In this document: positions 35,221 to 41,805 of the stretch, one piece after another
Numbering within the stretch: position 1 is the stretch's first letter
How the letters are laid out: every line of letters starts with the position of its first letter
Assembly: GCA_964604135.1 (NCBI GenBank)
Contig: CAZRXU010000002.1
Location: 1-64,000 of the forward strand
Length of the DNA: 64,000 bases
Direction of reading: 5' to 3'
Source of the DNA: Sabulitectum sp964604135
GTDB taxonomy: Bacteria; Fermentibacterota; Fermentibacteria; Fermentibacterales; JCC-6
The notes under the pieces: generated by a model
Seen by the model: only the letters and a program-made list of their open reading frames with translations
Database searches by the model: none
Told to the model about the DNA's origin: nothing
Made by a program: the position numbers and the translations under genes

Positions 35221-36210
35221 ATGAATTGTTTGAAGAAAGCTTTGATAACCGGAATAACCGGTCAGGACGGTTCTTACCTTACAGAACTGCTTCTTGACAA
35301 GGGGTATACAGTTCACGGAATTGTACGCCGGTCAAGCAGTTTTAACCGGGGCAGAATTGAACACCTGACTCAGAACAGGGATATCTACGAAGAAACACTG
35401 TTTCTTCACTACGGTGATCTGTCTGACTCCAGCGCCCTGAACAGAATCGTAGAGAAAACACAGCCTGATGAAGTGTATAACCTTGCTGCTCAGAGCCATG
35501 TGGGTATTTCGTTCAAGGTTCCGGAGTACACCTGCGATGTTGACGCAATCGGCGTTGTCAGGCTTCTGGATGCACTTCGGGAAACAGGAATGGCAGGCAG
35601 CTCAAGATTCTACCAGGCTTCTACCAGTGAACTTTTTGGTTCAAGCCCTCCTCCTCAGAACCTGGAAACTTCTTTCAGACCAAGAAGCCCTTATGCTGCT
35701 GCAAAGCTGTGTGCCCACTGGATGGTTGTGAACTACAGAGACGGGTACGGTATGCATGCTTCAAGCGGTATTCTTTTCAATCACGAATCACCAAGACGCG
35801 GAGAGAACTTTGTAACAAAAAAAATAGTAAGAGAAGCTGCAAGAATAAAGAAGGGCCTCAGCCGCAAATTGAGCCTTGGAAATCTGGATGCTATGCGTGA
35901 CTGGGGTCACGCAAAAGATTACGTCAGAGCCATGTACCTCATGCTTCAGCAACCGAAGGCAGACGACTATGTGATTGCAACTGGCGTAATGCACTCTGTA
36001 AAAGAATTTCTTGAGGAAACCTTCGCTTATCTTCAGCTTGACTGGCACGATTTTGTAGTAACTGATCCCCGTTACATGCGCCCAACCGAGGTCGATGCAC
36101 TCTGCGGAGATTCTTCGAAGGCGGAAAGAGTACTGGGGTGGAAACCTGAAATTAACTTCGCTTCCCTTGTAAGGGAAATGGTTGATGCCGAGCTGGCTCG
36201 GCTGAACTGA
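35221..36210 (+). CDS. gmd: GDP-mannose 4,6-dehydratase
   Basis: This 329-residue protein is a short-chain dehydrogenase with the NADP-binding GITGQDG (11-17) and the GMD-typical GIVRRSSSFNRGRIEHL segment. It also has the catalytic Tyr-Lys pair in SPYAAAK, SSGILFNHESPRRG, and LGNLDAMRDWGHAKDYV. The enzyme turns GDP-D-mannose into GDP-4-keto-6-deoxymannose. The partner reductase would be the RMD-like gene at 54905, giving GDP-D-rhamnose; no GDP-fucose synthase is in the window. The ATG at 35221 fits the family's usual N-terminus better than the ATG at 35179. Confidence 0.93.
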   Translation: MNCLKKALITGITGQDGSYLTELLLDKGYTVHGIVRRSSSFNRGRIEHLTQNRDIYEETLFLHYGDLSDSSALNRIVEKTQPDEVYNLAAQSHVGISFKVPEYTCDVDAIGVVRLLDALRETGMAGSSRFYQASTSELFGSSPPPQNLETSFRPRSPYAAAKLCAHWMVVNYRDGYGMHASSGILFNHESPRRGENFVTKKIVREAARIKKGLSRKLSLGNLDAMRDWGHAKDYVRAMYLMLQQPKADDYVIATGVMHSVKEFLEETFAYLQLDWHDFVVTDPRYMRPTEVDALCGDSSKAERVLGWKPEINFASLVREMVDAELARLN

Positions 36211-36227
36211 TACCGGAGGAAAACCAT

Positions 36228-37466
36228 ATGTCAACAGTAAGACCGTTCAGGGGCCTTAGACCCGGAAAAGAGTTTGCGGAACAGATTGCTTCGCCACCCT
36301 ACGATGTGCTTGATTCACAGGAGGCAAGAGATCTGGTTAAAAACAACCCGTTGAGTTTCCTGAGAGTAGTTAAGCCTGAAGTAGACCTTTCGCCTGAGGT
36401 TGATCTCTACAGCGATCAGGTTTACCAGCAGGGGGCGAGGAACCTCCGCCGGCTCATGGAAGACGGTTTGATGGTGCAGGACAGTGAACCCTGTTTCTAC
36501 TTTTACCGTCAGGTAATGGGTGATCACTCTCAGACTGGTCTTGTGGCTTCAGTTTCCGCAGAAGACTACGATAACGATGTGATAAAGAAGCACGAATTCA
36601 CAAGGAAAGAGAAGGAAGAAGACCGCATCCGCCACATTGAAACCCAGAATGCACAGTGTGGCCCGGTGTTTCTTACATACCCCGATCTTGCAGAACTTGA
36701 CGATATCCAACAGTCTGTTTGTCAGAAGGAACCCACCTACGATTTTACCGCAGATGACGGTATCAGGCATACTTTCTGGGTTGTTTCCAACTTGGAAGTT
36801 ACGAACAGAATCCAGAAGATATTTTCGACAGAAGCTCCCTTCCTCTACGTTGCTGATGGGCACCACAGAAGCGCGTCCGGAGCAATCATTGCGAACAAAA
36901 GGAAGCAGGCGAACCCTGGGCACACAGGTCTTGAGGAGTACAATTACTTCCTTGCTGTGATATTCCCCAAAAGCCAGATGAAGATACTAGCTTACAACCG
37001 TGTAGTTCAAGACTTAAATTTCCGTACACCCGGGCAGCTTGTGCAGCAGATTTCGAAGAAGTTCGCAGTAGAGAAGACTGGCCTCAAGCAGCCGTCGGGG
37101 AACCAGCAGTTCAGCATGTATCTGGATGGAGACTGGTACACAATTAAACCGCTTAACGGTAGTTTTCCGGCGGAAGACCCGGTAAAGAGCCTGGACGCAA
37201 GTATTCTTCAGGAGAATCTTCTCGATCCTGTTTTTGGTGTGGAGAATCCCAGAACAGCTGCACATATTAAATTTGTCGGCGGTATCAGGGGAACATCCGA
37301 ACTTGAGAAACTTGTTGATTCCGGAAAATATTCGGTTGCCTTCTCAATGTATCCCACATCGGTGGATCAGCTTATTGCAGTGGCAGACAGCGGGAACGTA
37401 ATGCCTCCGAAATCAACATGGTTTGAGCCAAAGCTTCGCAGCGGGCTGGTGGTTCATGTTTTATAA
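36228..37466 (+). CDS. DUF1015 family protein
   Basis: This 412-residue protein has the family markers RPFRGLRPGKEFAEQIASPP near the start, then YDVLDSQEARDLVKNNPLSFLRV, KHEFTRKEKEEDRIRH, and YVADGHHRSASG. DUF1015 proteins are widespread and resemble ATP-dependent kinases or phosphotransferases; exact function is not established. GGAGG precedes the ATG. The gene follows gmd by 17 bp and overlaps the next gene by 11 bp, so it is in the same operon. Confidence 0.9.
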   Translation: MSTVRPFRGLRPGKEFAEQIASPPYDVLDSQEARDLVKNNPLSFLRVVKPEVDLSPEVDLYSDQVYQQGARNLRRLMEDGLMVQDSEPCFYFYRQVMGDHSQTGLVASVSAEDYDNDVIKKHEFTRKEKEEDRIRHIETQNAQCGPVFLTYPDLAELDDIQQSVCQKEPTYDFTADDGIRHTFWVVSNLEVTNRIQKIFSTEAPFLYVADGHHRSASGAIIANKRKQANPGHTGLEEYNYFLAVIFPKSQMKILAYNRVVQDLNFRTPGQLVQQISKKFAVEKTGLKQPSGNQQFSMYLDGDWYTIKPLNGSFPAEDPVKSLDASILQENLLDPVFGVENPRTAAHIKFVGGIRGTSELEKLVDSGKYSVAFSMYPTSVDQLIAVADSGNVMPPKSTWFEPKLRSGLVVHVL

Positions 37467-37950
37467 ATTGAGCACAACAGGGCTTGCTGTTCTGGTAATT
37501 CTGGGAGCTGGATGCGGAAACCACCCTGCTTCCGACTCCGTAAAGGCTTTTACAATTGCTCTGGCCGACTCTTCATGGTCTGATGCGTGGCAGCTTCTAA
37601 CACCTGATACCCGTGCTGTATGGGATTCCACAGCTGTAGTTTTCCACCAGTTCGGATACAGGGAGAGTTCCGAATTCCTTGCATCACTCAGTGTTCCGGT
37701 AACGCAGGAAGAGTTTGCAGCAATGGATGGTGAAATGCTTTTCACCAGAATGGTACAGACTTCAGGTGAGGTTTCTGACTTGTCCAGTTCTGTTCGGGGT
37801 GTTGAGCTTACTGATTCAACTACGGCCCTTGTTCGTATTGCCACTTCCCAGGGCGAGCAGATTATTCCGGTAAAGCTTGTGGGTGATCGCTGGTTGCTTG
37901 ATCTCACAACGCTTACACCGCCGCCTGAACTTGAAGCGAACGATGAATAG
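37456..37950 (+). CDS. Small lipoprotein
   Basis: This 164-residue protein has a lipoprotein signal peptide (MFYKLSTTGLAVLVILGAGC). The mature part looks like an NTF2-like fold (VKAFTIALADSSWSDAWQLL, LTDSTTALVRIATSQG, GDRWLLDLTTL). Its ATG at 37456 overlaps the end of the DUF1015 gene; the longer start at 37423 does not fit the signal peptide. It is probably an envelope protein of unknown role. Confidence 0.7.
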   Translation: MFYKLSTTGLAVLVILGAGCGNHPASDSVKAFTIALADSSWSDAWQLLTPDTRAVWDSTAVVFHQFGYRESSEFLASLSVPVTQEEFAAMDGEMLFTRMVQTSGEVSDLSSSVRGVELTDSTTALVRIATSQGEQIIPVKLVGDRWLLDLTTLTPPPELEANDE

Positions 37951-37968
37951 AATGGGAGTTTCAGGCGT

Positions 37969-38604
37969 TTGATAAAGCAACTGAAGAGGGAGCTGAAAGA
38001 TTCGGAGTACAGAAGGTACCAGCTGAAGAGTATTGTGTTCTTCGGTGTAGGTGTGGTTGTTCTTGCAATGATCGCCGGATATTTCTTCAGACAGAGCCCG
38101 GCCCGGCCTCCCACAGGGCTGGCTGGTATTGCCTGTGATTTCCCCAGCGGGAGGTGGTTCAACACCGCAGAACCTCTCAGTCTGTATGACCAGCTTCGAG
38201 GGCATGTTGTGGTTGTTCTTTTCAACGATTTCAACACCCTGTCTGACCTGGAAGATCTTTCCAGGTTCAGTGAGCTGAACCGTCTGTTCGTCGATCAGTC
38301 TATGTTTGGAATTGTTGTATTGACCAGCGGAGAAACAGCAACCGCAGATTCTCTTGTAAATCAGTGGCAGATTGACTGCCCTGTGCTGGCTGACCCGGAC
38401 AGTGTGGCAATGCAGACTTTCGGCATAAGAGCTCTTCCGGCGGTTCTTGTTATTGACTCACGAGCAAGGGTTGCCGCGCGTTACTATGAAGACTGGCAGA
38501 GGATACCCATTGAAGCCGTAATACAGGATCTTCTGGATCAGGGAGTTGCCACACATTCACTGGCAGCTGTGAAATTTGTACCCGGCACTACGGATCTGCA
38601 GTGA
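37969..38604 (+). CDS. Membrane-anchored thioredoxin-fold protein without a CXXC motif
   Basis: This 211-residue protein has an N-terminal cytoplasmic stretch, one membrane helix (about residues 22-41), and an outer thioredoxin-like domain of AhpC/TlpA type (HVVVVLFNDFNTLSDLEDL, FGIVVLTSGE, NQWQIDCPVLADPDSVAMQT, FGIRALPAVLVIDSRARVAA). The position where CXXC or the peroxidatic Cys is expected reads NDFNTLSD, so it cannot act as an ordinary disulfide reductase. The start codon is TTG at 37969; no other in-frame start allows the anchor. It lies 18 bp after the lipoprotein gene. Confidence 0.68.
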   Translation: MIKQLKRELKDSEYRRYQLKSIVFFGVGVVVLAMIAGYFFRQSPARPPTGLAGIACDFPSGRWFNTAEPLSLYDQLRGHVVVVLFNDFNTLSDLEDLSRFSELNRLFVDQSMFGIVVLTSGETATADSLVNQWQIDCPVLADPDSVAMQTFGIRALPAVLVIDSRARVAARYYEDWQRIPIEAVIQDLLDQGVATHSLAAVKFVPGTTDLQ

Positions 38605-38626
38605 TAACCAACGGAAAGAGGATGCA

Positions 38627-39751
38627 ATGATACAACCCCATGGAGGAGAACTGGTCAACAGAACCATAACTGAAGACCAGCTTTCCGGTAATGCCATGGT
38701 TTTAAATTTGAATGAACGGGAGAAAAACGACCTCGAGATGATAGGCTGCGGAGCTATGAGCCCTCTTGAGGGTTTTATGGTAAGCGCAGACTACAACTCT
38801 GTGGTAGACAGCATGCGCCTTGCCAGCGGTACTGTGTGGAGTCTCCCGGTTGTTTTTTCAAAGAAAGCAGATGATCCTGAAGTTTCCGTGGGTGATGAGG
38901 TTGTTTTTAACTACAACGGTGTTCTTCGGGGAACCATGAAGGTTGAAGAGATATTTCAGGCTGACCTTATGCACGAAGCCCGCAAGACACTTCTTACCGA
39001 CGACGAAAACCACCCGGGGGTTCAGTATCTTAACAGCATCAGCGGCACATACATTGGCGGGCAGATAAGTGCCATTGATATGCGTGACCACGAGCCTTTC
39101 AGAGAACACAGGCTAATTCCGGAAGAGACCAGAGCACTTTTTCAGGAAAAGGGCTGGAAGAGTATCGTTGCCTTTCAAACAAGAAATCCTATCCACCGTG
39201 CTCACGAGTACCTGCAGAAAGTTTCTCTGGAAATGGTGGACGGCCTGCTTGTTCATCCTCTGGTAGGGGCCACAAAGGCCGATGATATTCCGGCTGACGT
39301 AAGAATGAAATGTTACGAAACCATTCTTGAAAAGTACTACCCCGCAGACAGAACAGCTCTAAGTGTTTTCCCGGCTGCCATGCGCTATGCCGGTCCCAGG
39401 GAGGCGATCTTCCACGCGCTTATAAGGAAGAATTACGGCTGCACCCATTTTATAGTGGGCAGAGATCACGCAGGTGTGGGAGACTACTACGGCACCTACG
39501 ATGCACAGACAATATTTGAGTCTTTCGAGCCGGAAGAGATAGACATAATTCCTTTGAAGTTTGAGCACGCTTTTTACTGCAATACCTGTGGCGGTATGGC
39601 CACGGCAAGAACATGCCCCCATACAGGAGCTGACAGAGTGTTTCTCTCCGGCAAGAAAGTAAGAGCCATGCTCAACGATGGAATACTTCCTCCGCCTGAA
39701 TTCACCCGTCCTGAGATTGCTCAGATTCTTATGGAAGCGGTATCGAAGTAA
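38627..39751 (+). CDS. sat: Sulfate adenylyltransferase (ATP sulfurylase)
   Basis: This 374-residue protein has the ATP sulfurylase motif QTRNPIHRAHE (184-194), HPLVGATKADDIPADVR, and IVGRDHAGVGDYYG. A C-terminal Cys cluster (FYCNTCGGMATARTCPH) resembles the zinc site of bacterial dissimilatory-type Sat. It makes APS from ATP and sulfate, or the reverse. APS kinase and APS reductase genes are not in the window. Sat in organisms without full sulfate reduction often serves assimilation or sulfation. AGAGGA precedes the ATG. A strong terminator follows and ends the gmd-sat transcript. Confidence 0.95.
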   Translation: MIQPHGGELVNRTITEDQLSGNAMVLNLNEREKNDLEMIGCGAMSPLEGFMVSADYNSVVDSMRLASGTVWSLPVVFSKKADDPEVSVGDEVVFNYNGVLRGTMKVEEIFQADLMHEARKTLLTDDENHPGVQYLNSISGTYIGGQISAIDMRDHEPFREHRLIPEETRALFQEKGWKSIVAFQTRNPIHRAHEYLQKVSLEMVDGLLVHPLVGATKADDIPADVRMKCYETILEKYYPADRTALSVFPAAMRYAGPREAIFHALIRKNYGCTHFIVGRDHAGVGDYYGTYDAQTIFESFEPEEIDIIPLKFEHAFYCNTCGGMATARTCPHTGADRVFLSGKKVRAMLNDGILPPPEFTRPEIAQILMEAVSK

Positions 39752-39790
39752 AAGTATCCCCTGTGTCTTTTAAAGACGCAGGGGATACTT
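39752..39790. terminator. Bidirectional terminator between sat and the RiPP locus
   Basis: AAGTATCCCCTGTGTCTT and AAGACGCAGGGGATACTT form a long near-perfect stem around a small loop. A/T runs at both ends allow it to stop both the sat transcript and the opposing radical SAM transcript. Confidence 0.85.
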
Positions 39791-39851
39791 ACTGCCAGAA
39801 AGGTTGTTTGTTCAGTATAACTGAAGGATTAGGCTGGAAGCCTACATCCAG

Positions 39852-40013
39852 TTACCCATTTTGTACGCACACAGCCTGGAAGCAGTGACAGTCGGGCCCG
39901 CACACGGCCTGGAAGCAATGACAGTCGGGCCCGCACACTGCTTGATGACAATGACAGGAATCAACCATACCCGTTTTTACAATATTACTCATGGGCTCAT
40001 TTACAAATTTCAT
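39852..40013 (-). CDS. Candidate RiPP precursor: Cys/His-rich peptide with 11-residue repeats
   Basis: This 53-residue ORF starts at ATG 40013 and ends at TAA 39854-39852. The first 19 residues (MKFVNEPMSNIVKTGMVDS) look like a leader; the rest is built of an 11-residue unit: CHCHQAVCGPD, CHCFQAVCGPD, CHCFQAVCVQN. It has nine Cys and four His, mostly in CHC and C-G-P-D. At DNA level two 33-bp units are nearly identical (39871-39936). Its start codon overlaps the end of the radical SAM gene by 17 bp, and AGGAAGTGGGA lies just upstream, implying coupled translation. A SPASM maturase next to a Cys-repeat peptide is the usual pattern of ranthipeptide, sactipeptide and related RiPPs, where Cys thioethers are installed. 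The CXXD unit invites comparison with Cys-to-Asp ranthipeptides, but bonding is not known. No peptidase or exporter gene is adjacent. Confidence 0.75.
   Translation of the reverse strand: MKFVNEPMSNIVKTGMVDSCHCHQAVCGPDCHCFQAVCGPDCHCFQAVCVQNG
39871..39936. repeat. Two 33-bp tandem repeats inside the precursor peptide gene
   Basis: Units at 39871-39903 and 39904-39936 differ at only two positions. A degenerate third copy continues to about 39957. Each unit encodes 11 residues. Because 33 bp keeps the frame, this is a coding repeat, not a CRISPR. Confidence 0.85.
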
Positions 40014-41304
40014 TCCCACTTCCTTTCTGTTTTCCGGCAGTTAATGATATATAAGAACCAGTGATTGATTTTATGTACTCGCTATCTGACTTATAGAGGC
40101 ACTTAGGTTCCCGATTCATTACAGCATTCCTTGGGCACCCCCCTCCACAACTAGGCAAATATGAACACTCATAGCACGGACTTCCCGGCAAGTAAGGATC
40201 CCACCCTGCCCATTTCGAAAAGGTGACAATATCTTCCTCCGCCGAATCATCAAAAATAGTACTGCTACTCTCATTGTCATCCAGATGCTCCCAGCATCTA
40301 ACGAGTTTGCCGTTTGGAAGCACAACACCGGGTTTTAAAGAGCTTGCTCCGCAGCCTCCCACGAATGAGTAAATATTTCTGAGGGTAACCTGTTCAACTG
40401 GCAGAGTTTCAGCAATTTTTTTCTGGGTATTTGAATAGAACTCGGTATCTCCCTGACAGGACAAATCAACCGGGGCGAGATGAACATCTGTAAGAGGCAG
40501 GGGTGCAATCATTTCCTTAAGCTTGTTGATCTCGTCCAGTTTAGGATCCTTGACATTCATTCTTACATGAATCTGAACAATACCGGCACATGCTTTTATA
40601 TTCTGTATAATTCTGTCGTATGTGCCACTTCCATTTGCCAGGGGTCTGTTGGAGTCATGAATCTCTTTCGAGCCATCAATGGTTACCTGTATGTGGCTGA
40701 TACCGCACTCTTTCAGCTTCTGCAAACGCTCCGGAGAAAGGAGATACCCGTTGGTGATCATACCTGCATCGAAGGTGGCGCCACTACTCTCTACCGCTTT
40801 CTTGCATCGTTTTGCAATATCAATGCATTTATCATATTCGAGAAGAGGTTCTCCCCCGTATAGTGTAAGGGAAAACTGTTTTCCTTCGAATTCTTCTGCC
40901 TTCTTAACAACCTGCTCTAGAACTTCATCTGTTATCGAATCACCTCCTTCAAGGATCGAATGCTCAAAACAGTAGGTACACCGAAAGTTACATTTTCTGG
41001 TCATCACTAAAGTATAGTTACTCATTAATGTAGGCATAATAAACTTCGATGAATTATAACTGATTCGTAAAAGGTTTCTTTCATCAAGTTCATCCTGAAT
41101 AATATATCCACCATGTTTTAAAGCACTCACTAACTCATTTCCCATTGTTGCGAGAGAGTCATCTATGCTGTCATTACCAGCGAACAACTCCTTGAGAGAG
41201 TTAACATTTTCCTTTTCGAGAACCGCCATTGCTCCAGTGAATCCATTGTATGCTATTGTATTACCTTCGTGCTCTACAATCCAGTTGTAACGTGACAGTT
41301 TCAC
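39997..41304 (-). CDS. Radical SAM/SPASM peptide maturase
   Basis: This 435-residue protein has an N-terminal region (residues 1-90) typical of peptide maturases, with NWIVEHEGNTIAYNGFTGA. The radical SAM core has CNFRCTYC (Cys105, 109, 112), LYGGEPLL and GMITNGYLL. A C-terminal SPASM domain carries cysteines at 318, 337, 377, 380, 386, 390 and 402 (CYECSYLPSCGGGC). Such enzymes install thioether or C-C crosslinks in RiPP precursors. The start codon is GTG, with AGGGGG 5-6 bases upstream. A consensus-like promoter lies at 41331-41359. Its stop overlaps the precursor ORF. Confidence 0.92.
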   Translation of the reverse strand: MKLSRYNWIVEHEGNTIAYNGFTGAMAVLEKENVNSLKELFAGNDSIDDSLATMGNELVSALKHGGYIIQDELDERNLLRISYNSSKFIMPTLMSNYTLVMTRKCNFRCTYCFEHSILEGGDSITDEVLEQVVKKAEEFEGKQFSLTLYGGEPLLEYDKCIDIAKRCKKAVESSGATFDAGMITNGYLLSPERLQKLKECGISHIQVTIDGSKEIHDSNRPLANGSGTYDRIIQNIKACAGIVQIHVRMNVKDPKLDEINKLKEMIAPLPLTDVHLAPVDLSCQGDTEFYSNTQKKIAETLPVEQVTLRNIYSFVGGCGASSLKPGVVLPNGKLVRCWEHLDDNESSSTIFDDSAEEDIVTFSKWAGWDPYLPGSPCYECSYLPSCGGGCPRNAVMNREPKCLYKSDSEYIKSITGSYISLTAGKQKGSGNEICK

Positions 41305-41330
41305 TGAATCCCCCTTAATAATATGAAGCC

Positions 41331-41359
41331 ATAATACACCTGCAGCATTGTCTGGTCAA
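41331..41359 (-). promoter_or_regulatory. Sigma-70-type promoter of the RiPP locus
   Basis: On the minus strand, TTGACC (41354-41359) and TATTAT (41331-41336) are exactly 17 bp apart. The predicted transcript starts about 20 nt before the maturase GTG. Confidence 0.6.
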
Positions 41360-41671
41360 TTCGCCTGGAATTGAGCAATGCTAACCACTCTTGGCCAGAA
41401 AAAGCATTATTAAGATGATTTACAGTTAAGTCAAGGCAATACCAATGCCTATTCTTAGCGTCTTATCAGCACAACACGCCTGCAATACAATTATCCATAC
41501 ATGTATGTTGTTGCATGATGTATATGGCGTTTGCTTATTGTCAGGATAGTGCGAATACGGTAGTAGATGAATGCTGCAGTAATCAAGGAGGGTAATGGTG
41601 TCGCTCAAACAGCATTACCACCTCTTTTACATTGTCGAAACGGGTTAGTACTTCTGTCAACACCAGTTGAG

Positions 41672-41698
41672 CAGGGGGATTCAGTGCAAATCCCCCTG
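41672..41698. other. Perfect hairpin of unknown function
   Basis: CAGGGGGAT and ATCCCCCTG form a 9-bp stem with a nine-base loop. There is no T-run on either strand, so it is not a normal terminator. Confidence 0.4.
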
Positions 41699-41805
41699 TC
41701 CGGAATGATCGTATCCCATCAAACCACAAACAAAGGAGGCAAAGCACTCACCTGTCAGTCAGAACGAAAAAATCCATGAAACAGGGAAGGCAGAAGGAAT
41801 TCCGG

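Larger units (their letters stand above)
41305..41805. other. 501-bp intergenic region with RiPP promoter and a hairpin
   Basis: Holds the promoter of the maturase operon (41331-41359) and, at 41672-41698, a 9-bp perfect hairpin (CAGGGGGAT and ATCCCCCTG) of unknown role. No gene could be supported: the ORF at 41567-41779 has no ribosome site and no recognisable domain, and no second precursor-like Cys-rich ORF was seen. Confidence 0.5.

Noticed and set aside
39871..39957. Possible short CRISPR-like repeats
   Set aside because: The two units are directly adjacent without spacers and keep the reading frame, so they are a coding repeat.
41567..41779. A 70-residue ORF in the gap beside the RiPP locus
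   Set aside because: No ribosome binding site, no similarity that I recognise, and it runs through the hairpin.
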